Positions 16,070 to 24,865 of a stretch of 27,990 nucleotides of DNA are shown one piece after another (within the stretch, counting starts at the first letter, position 1; each line of letters begins with the position of its first letter). The stretch lies in NCBI GenBank assembly GCA_964470035.1, contig CAYYBR010000020.1, positions 1-27,990 of the forward strand. The letters run 5' to 3'. The notes under the pieces are model-generated. The model made no database searches, was not told the origin of the DNA, and saw only the letters and a list, made by a program, of their open reading frames with translations. The DNA comes from JAJRXG01 sp964470035. Its GTDB lineage: Bacteria; Bacteroidota; Bacteroidia; Chitinophagales; Saprospiraceae. A program made the translations under genes and the position numbers.

Positions 16070-16711
16070 CTACTTCTTGAGAAAAGAATTAGTCATCTCA
16101 GTTGCGATGGCTGTTGCTAGCTGATATTGCTTTCGCTTTTCATGTGAGGTATTAAATACAACGGCCATCACAATCTTATCGCCCAACCTCCAATAGTACT
16201 TACCTACCTCAGTACTATAGGAGCCATCATCTCCCCAGTCCAATTTTTCAAATATCACTTTGGTACCATCTGCTTCTTGTTCTCCCGTATCTCTTTTACT
16301 ATCAATAAAGAAGGAGATGTAATCTGGAAATTCGTCACCTACTGGATTTTTAAATAGTTGTACAAGGATACCAGCGTTGAATAATTCTGGGTCATCCCAC
16401 TTATAAAAACAAGCCGTTTGTCCAGGATCTGCATCTCGGGGAGTAGCATTTGATAGTTTTACGTCTGCTATATCCAGGCCAAGTATGTCGGCCATAGCCT
16501 TACCCGAAACAAGTCTACAACCAGATCCAAGTCTTCCTTTTCTGGCTTCATAGATAGAATCTATATTAATGCCAACTCCTATTGGTTCTGATGGGGGATC
16601 ACCGATCTTCAAATTCCCATATGGACCATCGTTCGATTGGCCTGTTGAGCAGCTAATTACAAGTAGTACTGAAAGAATAAAAATGACAAGCCTAGAACCG
16701 TTCATACCCAT
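16070..16711 (-). CDS. Unrecognised lipoprotein
   Basis: A 213-residue lipoprotein: hydrophobic leader RLVIFILSVLLV and lipobox VISC followed by STGQ. An internal Met two residues in (16705) is an equally good start. The mature part is a small mixed alpha/beta domain with two further cysteines (GSGCRLV and QTACFYKW) that may form a disulfide, a helix KAMADILGLD between them, then beta-rich segments with KYYWRLGDKIVMAVVFN. The Cys - helix - Cys-Trp layout is reminiscent of DUF3558-like lipoproteins of actinobacteria, but I cannot claim homology. The 3' end lies 4 nt from the trhA stop on the other strand. Function unknown. Confidence 0.7.
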   Translation of the reverse strand: MGMNGSRLVIFILSVLLVISCSTGQSNDGPYGNLKIGDPPSEPIGVGINIDSIYEARKGRLGSGCRLVSGKAMADILGLDIADVKLSNATPRDADPGQTACFYKWDDPELFNAGILVQLFKNPVGDEFPDYISFFIDSKRDTGEQEADGTKVIFEKLDWGDDGSYSTEVGKYYWRLGDKIVMAVVFNTSHEKRKQYQLATAIATEMTNSFLKK

Positions 16712-16738
16712 GATTTTACCATCACAATACTAGGATAA

Positions 16739-16770
16739 AAAAGGCATATGATGATAAAATGCCCCCTTTT
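16739..16770. terminator. Weak A/T-flanked hairpin in the 16.7-17.0 kb gap
   Basis: GGCAT (16743-16747) and ATGCC (16759-16763) form a short stem flanked by AAAAAA on the left and CCCTTTT on the right. It could end transcription of the BNR-protein gene (minus strand) about 200 nt after its stop, but the stem is only 5 bp. Confidence 0.2.
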
Positions 16771-16831
16771 AACGTAGCATTAATACAAGGTCTATGCTAC
16801 TTCTTTCTTAGCGACATTTGAACGAGAAAGT

Positions 16832-16957
16832 ATGGTCGCTTTAGTAAATTCTGGCACCACCGAAGTAGATGATATCCTAGCATATGATGATAGAGTTGAG
16901 AGTAGCGATCTCTTTTGCCTCAATCAAGTCATCGATCTTTCTATCCTCATTCAATGA
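16832..16957 (+). CDS. Possible 41-residue small ORF or gene remnant
   Basis: The 257-nt gap between the lipoprotein start and the BNR gene stop holds one frame open from 16784 to 16957, with an ATG at 16832 giving 41 residues. The peptide is acidic (SGTTEVDDILAYDDRVESSD) and ends 11 nt before the stop of the convergent gene. No ribosome site, promoter or family is recognised. The open frame without a start upstream fits the tail of a decayed gene as well as chance. Low confidence. Confidence 0.15.
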   Translation: MVALVNSGTTEVDDILAYDDRVESSDLFCLNQVIDLSILIQ

Positions 16958-16968
16958 AAAAAGAGGGC

Positions 16969-19900
16969 CTAATTATCTCCAAAAATCTTAAAATTAACAT
17001 CGTTGATCTTGGCCTGATATTTTTGCCAATCTCCTGATAGATAAGCCTCCACCTGCGATGTAATTTTCTTCGTTTCTGACTTTGCCTTGTCCACTGCTAC
17101 CTGACCATTGGGACTTACATCGCCATATGAAGAACGTACATACCTGCCTGCGGTCCCTAGCTGCGCTCTTAGCGTTGAAGGATTACGTTGGATACCTTTC
17201 AGACCTTCTTTATCTAGGAATAGCAATTCTAATTCTTCGATTTTCTTTTTCTCGTCTTTGGTAAGGTCACTTACATATGTCTTTGTAGTATCACTAAGAG
17301 TTGCTGTGAGTTTCTCAACTAGCTCCATAGATTTTTTGGCTTTCATGAGTTTTTCAAAGGACGTGGTCGCCATCGTTATGACTTCCTGATAATCTTCTGC
17401 ACTTCTAAGCATATTTTTTCTATTGTCTTCAGACATCTCTATTCTTGGGTCGATATGTACGACATTTTTTATAGTGTCTCTAAAGTCCTTGTAACTGACT
17501 ATCGTCATATACTCTCCAGGTAAGACTCTCTCACCCCCTGGCAGATCACTGTCTTCCTTGATCTCGTTACGTGAAGGGAATCTCACTCCATCACGAGAAA
17601 GATTCCATGAAGTCCTGACTAGACCTTTTTTCTTGATGGGTCTAGAGAATGTCCTTACTGTATCTCCTGCACTATCGATGATATTAAAAACCAGTTTGTT
17701 CTTTTTCTTATCCTCTTTGTTTTTGCCTTCACCTTTCTTTTTACCATCCTTTTTCTTGCCTGCTGGTTTCTTCTCGTCTTTCATTTTATCCTCCTTATCT
17801 GGATTGATCCAGATAGAATACATAGTCCCCGTACCTCGATTATCACCCTGATATTCGGCTTGACCTATAAACCTGATCCCTTGATAAGATCTACGTTCAG
17901 CTAGATAACCATCACTGGCAGAAAGCACCTTGAAATCTTCATCTAGAAATGACTCTTTAGCGAAAGCTCGGAAAGGTCCTAGATCATCTATCACCCAAAA
18001 CGCCCGACCAAAGGTGCCAAGAACAAGGTCGCCATGACGCTTCTGGATTTTCATATCTCGTATCTGCACAGAAGGAAATCCCTGATCCCACTTTTGCCAT
18101 TTCCCACCTTTGTCAAAAGAAACGTATAGTCCAGCGTCTGTACCAAGAAATACAAGGTTAGGCTCTTCTTCATCCTGAACCACAGAAGTCACAAAGCTGG
18201 ATACATCTTGATCATCAACTACTCTTCGCCATGTCGCACCATAGTCCGAAGTATGATAGAGATATGCTGACCAGTCATTGAGCCTGTAGTTATTCACTAC
18301 CACCCAAGCGACACCAGCGTTTAAAGCATTGACCTCTATCTGGGGTATGAAACCAAACTCCGGAGCTCCCGGCAGTTTGCTATAAAGATCTGTCCAACTT
18401 GCCCCCCTATCGGTGGTAAGTTGTAATCTGCCGTCATCGGTACCAACCCAGATTACGTTAGCATCTACAGGGCTAGGTGCGATAGAAAGTATACAGTTAT
18501 TATTCTCTGCGTTAGTAGCATCTATCGTTAACCCTCCACTGATGTCTTGATGATGTTTGCTTGTATCATTAGTTGTTAGATCGGGTGAAATGATCTGCCA
18601 ACTAGCTCCACAGTCACCACTATAGTGCACAAACTGGCTCCCATAGTAGATACCGCAGTTGTTATCTGGTTCTAATGCTAGTGCGGCATTCCAATTAAAC
18701 CTAAGTTGAGTCGTATCGGCATTGTTATTCGGCTTTAGAAACTTAGTTGCACCAGTCTCTTTATCGACTACTCCTAGGTTACCACCTTGTGACATCGCAT
18801 ATACATATCGATTATCACCTGGTTTTGGAGCTACGTCAAACCCATCACCAAAATATACCTCTTGCCAGTCGTAGTTAGTGATGCCTCCACTTCGTGGGAC
18901 GAACGCAGGTCCTACCCAAGACCCATTGTCTTGCATGCCTCCATAGATGTTGTATGGGAAGTCGTCATCTACATCTACATGATAAAACTGCCCCACTGGT
19001 AGATTAGCTACGAAGCGCCATGTATCACCGTAATCTTCTGAGAAGTTCATCCCTCCGTCATTTCCATCGATCACATAACTTGGATCATCAGGATCAATCC
19101 AAAAAGCATGGTGATCAGGGTGGACATCATTGCCATAGTCAGCAATCACTTTCCATGTCTTCCCACCGTCTTCACTCCGAGAGACATATGACCAGAGCGA
19201 ATAAATCCTGTCAGGATTATGTGGGTCCACATATATCTCAGCGTAGTAGAATGGACGATTACCAATCAAATCATCTGTCGATATTTTTGTCCATTTGCTG
19301 CCTCCATCCGTAGACTTGTATAGAGCATTTTCCTTTGCCTCAACAAGCGCATAGACGATATCATTATTAGATGCAGATATTGTTAGACCTATCCTGCCAA
19401 GATCGCCTTCCGGCAGTCCATCTTCTGATGTTACTTCTTTCCAGTTTTCTCCTCCGTCATTAGTGATGTAAAGACCAGAGCCTTCGCCTCCACTATGAGC
19501 ATACCATGGTCTTCGCCAAAACTCCCACATAGCGACGATGATCTTCTTTGGATTTTGTGGATCCATGACCATCTCTCCTACGCCTGTTTTGTCATTGACG
19601 TATAAGATCTTATCCCAAGACTTTCCGCCATCAGTAGTTTTATATACACCTCTATCCTGACTATCGCCCCACTGGCTGCCTTGGGCGCCGACAAAGACAG
19701 TGCCGGACTCAGTTGGGTCGATCAGTATGCGATGGATAACTCTGGTGTCTTTTAAACCCATGAATGTCCAGGTCTTACCTTTATCCAAAGATCGATATAC
19801 ACCAGCGCCACTATTTTGGGAGTTTCTAGGATTTCCTTCTCCTGTACCTACCCAGATCTCGCTTGTATTGGCCGGATTGATTTTGATGGCCCCTATAGAG

Positions 19901-20181
19901 AGCACTGGCATCTCATCGAAGATAGGCGACCATGTGATGCCTCCATTTTCGGATAACCATACACCTCCTGATGCTGTACCCACATAGATACGATCACGGT
20001 CAGTAAGATCTACGTCGATGGCCGTTACTCGACCACTCATGCCAGCTGGGCCTATATTTCTAGGTTTTATTTGTTCCCACTTGCTAAAATCTACCTCTTG
20101 TCCTGAGACGACTAGCGAGCCACCAAAAACAAGAAAAGTTAGGAGAAAAGCGCTGATTTGGATAGATAATTTGTTCTTCAT
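16969..20181 (-). CDS. Exported VPS10/BNR-repeat beta-propeller protein
   Basis: A 1070-residue secreted protein with signal peptide (MKNKLSIQISAFLLTFLVF, cleaved near SGQ). Residues about 30-760 hold sortilin/VPS10-type propeller repeats with at least eleven Asp-box motifs (S-x-D-x-G-x-T-W), for example SENGGITW, SLDKGKTW, TTDGGKSW, TNDGGENW, SEDGGKTW, SEDYGDTW, SGDCGASW, TTDRGASW and TSDYGATW. Near residues 785-830 a strongly lysine-rich stretch interrupts a beta-sandwich-like C-terminal domain, and a helical tail completes the protein. Such proteins are widespread in Bacteroidota and usually annotated as glycosyl hydrolase or sortilin-like, with no proven activity; the Asp boxes are structural and do not prove sialidase function. 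The tail (KIFGDN) is not a clear type IX sorting domain. Confidence 0.87.
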   Translation of the reverse strand: MKNKLSIQISAFLLTFLVFGGSLVVSGQEVDFSKWEQIKPRNIGPAGMSGRVTAIDVDLTDRDRIYVGTASGGVWLSENGGITWSPIFDEMPVLSIGAIKINPANTSEIWVGTGEGNPRNSQNSGAGVYRSLDKGKTWTFMGLKDTRVIHRILIDPTESGTVFVGAQGSQWGDSQDRGVYKTTDGGKSWDKILYVNDKTGVGEMVMDPQNPKKIIVAMWEFWRRPWYAHSGGEGSGLYITNDGGENWKEVTSEDGLPEGDLGRIGLTISASNNDIVYALVEAKENALYKSTDGGSKWTKISTDDLIGNRPFYYAEIYVDPHNPDRIYSLWSYVSRSEDGGKTWKVIADYGNDVHPDHHAFWIDPDDPSYVIDGNDGGMNFSEDYGDTWRFVANLPVGQFYHVDVDDDFPYNIYGGMQDNGSWVGPAFVPRSGGITNYDWQEVYFGDGFDVAPKPGDNRYVYAMSQGGNLGVVDKETGATKFLKPNNNADTTQLRFNWNAALALEPDNNCGIYYGSQFVHYSGDCGASWQIISPDLTTNDTSKHHQDISGGLTIDATNAENNNCILSIAPSPVDANVIWVGTDDGRLQLTTDRGASWTDLYSKLPGAPEFGFIPQIEVNALNAGVAWVVVNNYRLNDWSAYLYHTSDYGATWRRVVDDQDVSSFVTSVVQDEEEPNLVFLGTDAGLYVSFDKGGKWQKWDQGFPSVQIRDMKIQKRHGDLVLGTFGRAFWVIDDLGPFRAFAKESFLDEDFKVLSASDGYLAERRSYQGIRFIGQAEYQGDNRGTGTMYSIWINPDKEDKMKDEKKPAGKKKDGKKKGEGKNKEDKKKNKLVFNIIDSAGDTVRTFSRPIKKKGLVRTSWNLSRDGVRFPSRNEIKEDSDLPGGERVLPGEYMTIVSYKDFRDTIKNVVHIDPRIEMSEDNRKNMLRSAEDYQEVITMATTSFEKLMKAKKSMELVEKLTATLSDTTKTYVSDLTKDEKKKIEELELLFLDKEGLKGIQRNPSTLRAQLGTAGRYVRSSYGDVSPNGQVAVDKAKSETKKITSQVEAYLSGDWQKYQAKINDVNFKIFGDN

Positions 20182-20280
20182 CTTGTATCACTCATTTAAT
20201 TGATCGGCGGAAGTTAAAACAATCCTTATTACTTGTCTAAACCACGAGATAACAGATCGTCATCTTACGTGATTATTATA

Positions 20281-20288
20281 TAATTTTG
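20281..20288 (+). promoter_or_regulatory. TAnnTTTG -7 promoter box upstream of the BatA-like gene
   Basis: TAATTTTG fits the Bacteroidota -7 consensus and ends 6 nt before the ATG at 20295, so a transcript from it would have almost no leader. The 113-nt divergent gap to the BNR gene shows no matching TTTG -33 box at 19-21 nt. Confidence 0.35.
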
Positions 20289-20294
20289 TCGCAG

Positions 20295-22313
20295 ATGCAG
20301 TTTTTATACCCGACCTTTTTGTGGGCACTTGGAGCCCTCGCCATACCTGTCATCATTCACCTCTTTCACTTTCGACGATTTAAGAAGGTATACTTCACTA
20401 ATGTACACCTGCTTAAAGAGTTAAAGGAGGAGACTAGTACGCGCAGCAGGCTTAAGAGCCTTCTCATCTTACTTGCTAGATGTGCAGCTCTTGCTATGTT
20501 GATCTTCGCCTTTGCTCAGCCGTTGATTAAGTCTGGTGAAGACGTGGATGAAAGAAGTAGTGCCGTAGAGATATTTATAGACAACTCTTGGTCTATGCAA
20601 GCCAGAGATGCTGAAGTATCTCTTCTAACTCTTGCCAAAGATCGTGCACGAGAGATCGTCAGCTCATATGAAGAAAGTGATCGTTATCTCATCCTTACAC
20701 ATGACCTAAAAGCGAAGCATCAACGATATGTCGATCAAAAAACAGCCTTCGACTTCATCGATGAAATCAAGAATACACCCGCAGTAAATCAGCTAGAGTC
20801 CGTTGCTCAGATAGCTGATCGCGTGAGATCTCGACTCTCCGATCATGTCCATAACATGTATCTCCTTTCAGACTTTCAGGCCAACATCTCATCATTTGAA
20901 AGTCCTATAGACACTTCCGTAAATGTTTCTCTCATACCATTTAGAGCAGTCCAAGAATCTAATATAACGATCACTGGCGCTCAGTGGGAGGCACCCGTGG
21001 CAACCAAAGATCAGTCTAATAGGCTCATAGTCGATTTTGAGAACTTTGGTACACAGGCTCAAGCCGTAGAAATCAGATTAGATTTTAATGACCAAGAAAG
21101 ACCACTTGGCTCTCTGACTATACCGCCCACAAGTTCGGTGTCTGACACAGTGAGCATCCCTATAGATCGCACAGGATGGCAGGAGATTAAGATTTCGATA
21201 GATGACTATCCGGTAGAATTTGACAATGACTTATATCTCACATCTTATATCGAGGAGCGAGTTGATGTAATGAACATTTACGAAAGTGGAAGAAATGTAA
21301 ATGTGGAAGCGGCCTTTGAAGGCATCCCATACTGCCAACTTAGTCAGGTGCCGATAAGTAATATCCGCTACGAGGCGCTTAAAGATCAAGAGTTGATCAT
21401 CATGGACGACCTCAGCAATATAAGCAGTGGGCTAAGTAGTGAGCTCGATAAATATGTACGCAGCGGAGGTAATCTTTTGATATTTCCGTCACTCAACGCT
21501 AACCTAACATCCTATAACTCACTACTATCTACGCTACGGGTCGACAAGCTGGAAGCACGGCAAAAGGCGAAGAAAGAAACCTCAAAGTTAAATACGAGGT
21601 CTTACATCTTCAGCGAGGTTTACCTACAGACTAACCGCAACCTCCGTCTCCCCTCTTCAGAAGTGAACTACCCGCTGCTGACAAGTCAAACGCAATCTAG
21701 AGAAAGGCTCTTGAGCTATCGAGATGGTAGCCCCTATCTTACAAAGTATACTAAAGAGTTAGGTAATGTCTACCTCTGCTCTGCTCCACTTAATATCAAT
21801 GCTAATGATCTCGTCAGACAAGCCGAGATCTTTGTCCCTATGCTATATAAGATGGCAGTAAGCAAGGGTACAAGACAACCTCTTTTTTATACTATCGGCC
21901 AAGACGATGTGATTGCCTTACCTTCTTTGGCCTCTGCTTCGGCAGAAAGATATGAGATGAAAGGGCCCTCTGAGTTCATCCCTGGTGTGACGGCATCAAG
22001 TCAGGTGGGATATCTCGATGTCCGAGAACAAATAGAAGAAAGTGGATTTTATGATTTGTATCTAGAAGATGAGCAGATAGATGGCCTTGCCTTTAACTAC
22101 GATCGTACCGAATCTGATGTTACCTATAGCGACATGGCGTCAGTAGCAAGCGACATAAGTGCAAATGCTGAAGTGTTAGATAAGATAGCCCTTGCTAATC
22201 TTGGCAGCTTTATAAGTGATAAACGTGATGGAGTAAGCCTATGGCGGTGGTGCTTACTACTAGCACTCCTGTTTTTGCTCCTAGAGATCGGGCTTATAAG
22301 ATTGATGAAATGA
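20295..22313 (+). CDS. BatA-type membrane-anchored VWA-domain protein
   Basis: A 672-residue inner-membrane protein. The start at ATG 20295 gives the typical BatA N terminus (MQFLYPTFLWALGALAIPVI, IHLFHFRRFKKVYFTN) followed by a second helix SLLILLARCAALAMLIFAFAQP. A von Willebrand A domain begins at VEIFIDNSWSM, where D-x-S-x-S is the metal-ion (MIDAS) motif, and continues to LLSDFQANIS with the later MIDAS Asp. The middle contains an amidotransferase-like segment (DQELIIMDDLSN, YVRSGGNLLIFP), and a C-terminal helix (WCLLLALLFLLLEIGLI) closes the protein. Bacteroidota Bat proteins are tied to envelope stress and aerotolerance; the exact role of this long type is unknown. The stop is 7 nt before the dihydroorotase-like gene, so they are cotranscribed. 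Confidence 0.9.
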   Translation: MQFLYPTFLWALGALAIPVIIHLFHFRRFKKVYFTNVHLLKELKEETSTRSRLKSLLILLARCAALAMLIFAFAQPLIKSGEDVDERSSAVEIFIDNSWSMQARDAEVSLLTLAKDRAREIVSSYEESDRYLILTHDLKAKHQRYVDQKTAFDFIDEIKNTPAVNQLESVAQIADRVRSRLSDHVHNMYLLSDFQANISSFESPIDTSVNVSLIPFRAVQESNITITGAQWEAPVATKDQSNRLIVDFENFGTQAQAVEIRLDFNDQERPLGSLTIPPTSSVSDTVSIPIDRTGWQEIKISIDDYPVEFDNDLYLTSYIEERVDVMNIYESGRNVNVEAAFEGIPYCQLSQVPISNIRYEALKDQELIIMDDLSNISSGLSSELDKYVRSGGNLLIFPSLNANLTSYNSLLSTLRVDKLEARQKAKKETSKLNTRSYIFSEVYLQTNRNLRLPSSEVNYPLLTSQTQSRERLLSYRDGSPYLTKYTKELGNVYLCSAPLNINANDLVRQAEIFVPMLYKMAVSKGTRQPLFYTIGQDDVIALPSLASASAERYEMKGPSEFIPGVTASSQVGYLDVREQIEESGFYDLYLEDEQIDGLAFNYDRTESDVTYSDMASVASDISANAEVLDKIALANLGSFISDKRDGVSLWRWCLLLALLFLLLEIGLIRLMK

Positions 22314-22320
22314 CAACCAA

Positions 22321-23559
22321 ATGATATTACTACGTAAAGCGCATATCTATGATGTCAGATCTCAACATCATGATACCATCAAGGATGTGCTTATAGAAAA
22401 AGATCAGATAAGCCGCATAGCCAAGCAAATCACGGCACCTCCTAAAGCTAAGGTTATCTCATCGCCACATCTTTGTATATCTCCAGGATGGTTGGATATC
22501 GGCACATATAACGGTGAGCCAGGTTTCGAATATCGCGAAGATCTTGACAGCTTACTTTCTGCAGCACTTAGTGGGGGCTACCTTGGGCTGGCACCATTTC
22601 CCACAGGACAGCCGACTTTAGACAATAAAGGTCAGTTGCATTATCTCAAATCCCAGACTGCTGATGGTCTAGTCCAAGTCTTCCCTATAGCCTCAGTTAC
22701 TAAAGAGCGAAATGGAAAAGACCTCTCAGAAATCTTAGACTTGTCAAAAGCGGGTGCTGTAGCTTTTAGTGATGGAGATGATGCCTCTCCAAATGAAGGA
22801 CTTTTGATCCGCGCCATGCAGTATTTGCGGACTTGTGATGGACTGCTTGTACTTCCTGCTTATCAGACAAGTCATGGACACGTCCATGAGGGGGCTGTAA
22901 GTATAAGCATGGGTGTGGAAGGTCTGCCTGTTCATCAAGAACTATCGGCTATAGATGAAGCTCTTGAGGCTGTGAAATATGCTGAAGGAAAGGTCTTGAT
23001 TTATAGTATTTCCTCAGCAGAGTCCCTAGCTAAAATAAAGAAGCACAATGGCGCAGGAAGCGTCACAGCTTCGGTATCATGTCTTAATCTCATTCGAGAT
23101 GTTGAAGATGTACAAGATTTCAATCTTAATCTGAAAGTAAAGCCGCCTTTAAGGTCCAATCAAGATAAAAAAGCCCTTGCGAAAGCTGTTGAGTCAGGAG
23201 CGATCAACATCATCACTTCACAGCATCGTCCTCTGTCCAAAGAAGAAAAGGATCAACCGTTTGGCATGTCGTCATTTGGAGCCGCCACTTTAGAGACTGT
23301 CTTTGCTTCGCTGCTCACTTATGCCGACATATCTGTAGAGCGACTCATTCATTGTCTGTCAGTTGGACCCCGAGAAGCCTTAGGAGTGGAGTGCCCATCT
23401 ATTATAGTAGGACAGAAAGCTTGCGTTACAATCTTTGACACCGTTTCTAAAAAGACCCACAATCGTTTTAAGACGAGAGGAACAAATCTTCCATTTTTAG
23501 GATCTGAGTTAACGGGAGAAGTTATAGGGATAATTAATGGAAAACTTCATTCTCTTTAG
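22321..23559 (+). CDS. Dihydroorotase homologue lacking metal ligands (probable pseudoenzyme)
   Basis: A 412-residue amidohydrolase-fold protein of the PyrC/allantoinase class. The fold is intact: N-terminal beta domain, ISPGWLDIGTYNGEPGFEYREDL, GLAPFPTGQPTLDN, HEGAVSISMGVEGLP, NLKVKPPLRSNQDKKAL, and the C-terminal VGQKACVTIFD strand. The metal-binding positions are not. The canonical D-x-H-x-H is D59-I-G61-T-Y63, the HH of VTAEVTPHHL is L255-N256, and the Asp of TDHAPH is Gln301 (TSQHRP). Dihydroorotase activity is therefore not expected. Inactive homologues are known to act as structural partners of aspartate transcarbamoylase in Pseudomonas. Here it is coupled to a BatA-like gene instead (7 nt). 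A true pyrC should exist elsewhere in the genome. Confidence 0.88.
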   Translation: MILLRKAHIYDVRSQHHDTIKDVLIEKDQISRIAKQITAPPKAKVISSPHLCISPGWLDIGTYNGEPGFEYREDLDSLLSAALSGGYLGLAPFPTGQPTLDNKGQLHYLKSQTADGLVQVFPIASVTKERNGKDLSEILDLSKAGAVAFSDGDDASPNEGLLIRAMQYLRTCDGLLVLPAYQTSHGHVHEGAVSISMGVEGLPVHQELSAIDEALEAVKYAEGKVLIYSISSAESLAKIKKHNGAGSVTASVSCLNLIRDVEDVQDFNLNLKVKPPLRSNQDKKALAKAVESGAINIITSQHRPLSKEEKDQPFGMSSFGAATLETVFASLLTYADISVERLIHCLSVGPREALGVECPSIIVGQKACVTIFDTVSKKTHNRFKTRGTNLPFLGSELTGEVIGIINGKLHSL

Positions 23560-23786
23560 CCTTCCCTAATTACACTGAGCTCTATATTATAGTGGTTTAG
23601 CCTTTCATATTTGACCTCTAGTGTATTCATGCTATATTGATAATAGAATTGACTCGAACTCTTAAATCTCTATCAATTCTCTATTCTACCAACTACCACA
23701 TATCTGATAAAACTCAGCCATGATAGATATAATGCTCTTGTTTGTCTAGTTAGATCTTCCAAGGTAGCACTTGTATATATCTTGAC
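23560..23786. other. 227-nt intergenic region with an inverted repeat
   Basis: No ORF or RNA gene recognised. AGAATTGA (23645-23652) and TCAATTCT (23673-23680) are exact reverse complements around a 20-nt spacer, extendable outward (AAT/ATT) past a 2-nt bulge. The position midway between the two genes would suit an operator or weak terminator. A TATATATCTTG stretch ends 3 nt before the downstream ATG, an imperfect relative of the -7 box. Confidence 0.3.
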
Positions 23787-24263
23787 ATGATGGAGAATAC
23801 AACTACGCCATTCAAAACAGGATTACGATGGTCTTTATATAGCTCACTTGCCTTGACTATCTTCATTTCTGGCGCCATATTATCTGGCTGGTTTGATTTT
23901 GTGTCTTCTGGTGATCGGAAGTATTACATTTTTTTAGCGACGTGTTTCGTCATTTCGATAGTCACACTCATCGGTGCATTGCTTTCATTTAGAAACAAAA
24001 ACGAAGGGTTGCTCACCTTTGGGGAAGGTCTGAGTATTGGGATCTTTATGGGCATCTTCACTGCACTAGTGATAGGTATATGTATCTATATTTCTTCTTC
24101 TATGATGATGATCGACATACCACCATCTGGTGACGATACATCGATAGATGAAGATGTGGCTGTAAGGATGCCGGTCGCTCTTGCATTTGGAGTTTCTATC
24201 ATGACCTTTCTTGGCTTCATCGCAACAAGTTTTATCTTGAGTTTATTCTTGCGAAAAGAATGA
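23787..24263 (+). CDS. DUF4199 family membrane protein (copy 1)
   Basis: A 158-residue protein with four predicted membrane helices: LYSSLALTIFISGAILSGW, YYIFLATCFVISIVTLIGAL, GLSIGIFMGIFTALVIGICI and VALAFGVSIMTFLGFIATSF. The signature NKNEGLLTFGEGLSIGIFMG between helices 2 and 3 is the DUF4199 hallmark (common in Bacteroidota, function unknown). The start could be either of the two adjacent ATGs (23787 or 23790). Tandem paralogue of the next gene, 46 nt away, and followed by a GT2 gene. A role with lipid-linked sugar handling has been suggested to me only by this neighbourhood. Confidence 0.85.
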   Translation: MMENTTTPFKTGLRWSLYSSLALTIFISGAILSGWFDFVSSGDRKYYIFLATCFVISIVTLIGALLSFRNKNEGLLTFGEGLSIGIFMGIFTALVIGICIYISSSMMMIDIPPSGDDTSIDEDVAVRMPVALAFGVSIMTFLGFIATSFILSLFLRKE

Positions 24264-24309
24264 CACTATGATGAAGTCTATACATTTACATTAGTTGAAT
24301 CTCAATATT

Positions 24310-24825
24310 ATGGACGAATACGTTACTCCGTTAAAAGCCGGCCTCAAGTGGGCTATCTATCTGTCTTTGATAAGTATAGCTATGACCTTGGCATTTCACT
24401 ATACTGGGTTTTCAAACATGGCAGATCCAGAAGATCCTAATGGTATAACCGCCACTATCATTAACCTAGTCATATCGATCGGTGCAACTGTGCTTGCTCA
24501 GCTCTACTACAGAAAACATAATGAAGGACTGATGACCTACGGAGAAGGGATAAGTGTGGCATTTTTCTTAGGGATTTTTTCAGGCCTGGTTATGGCGCTG
24601 TTCATGTACCTATTCATGTCATATATCGAACCTGGACTTTCTGATGCCATCAGGGAGGCAGCTCTCCAAGATGAATCTATGAGTGATGAAGAAAGAGAGA
24701 TGGCAGGATCTATCATCGGGGCTATGACATCTCCTACAGCACTGGCATTTATCTCGTTTTTCACTAGTATGCTCACCCACGTTATTATAGGTCTAATCAC
24801 TAGTATCTTTATCAAAAAGGACTAA
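24310..24825 (+). CDS. DUF4199 family membrane protein (copy 2)
   Basis: A 171-residue paralogue of the preceding protein. ATG 24310 is preferred to an upstream TTG because the product then starts MDEYVTPLKAGLKWAIY, parallel to MENTTTPFKTGLRWSLY in copy 1. Four membrane helices are again visible, and KHNEGLMTYGEGISVAFFLG repeats the family signature. The loop between helices 3 and 4 is longer and strongly acidic (DESMSDEEREM). The two copies are clearly diverged, pointing to an old duplication, perhaps making a heteromer. Confidence 0.85.
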   Translation: MDEYVTPLKAGLKWAIYLSLISIAMTLAFHYTGFSNMADPEDPNGITATIINLVISIGATVLAQLYYRKHNEGLMTYGEGISVAFFLGIFSGLVMALFMYLFMSYIEPGLSDAIREAALQDESMSDEEREMAGSIIGAMTSPTALAFISFFTSMLTHVIIGLITSIFIKKD

Positions 24826-24865
24826 ATTATACATTAGGATAATTCTATATATAAAGCAATTCAGT

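Noticed and set aside
19020..19313. Antisense open frames within the BNR gene and similar ones opposite other long genes
   Set aside because: They are shadows of well-supported genes, with biased composition, no family motifs and no start signals.
16969..20181. Sialidase or other glycoside hydrolase
   Set aside because: The Asp boxes are structural repeats shared by many propellers; I see no arginine triad or catalytic pair that would support an enzyme call.
22321..23559. Active dihydroorotase (pyrC)
   Set aside because: The histidine and aspartate metal ligands are replaced at all recognisable positions; no other pyrimidine gene is adjacent.
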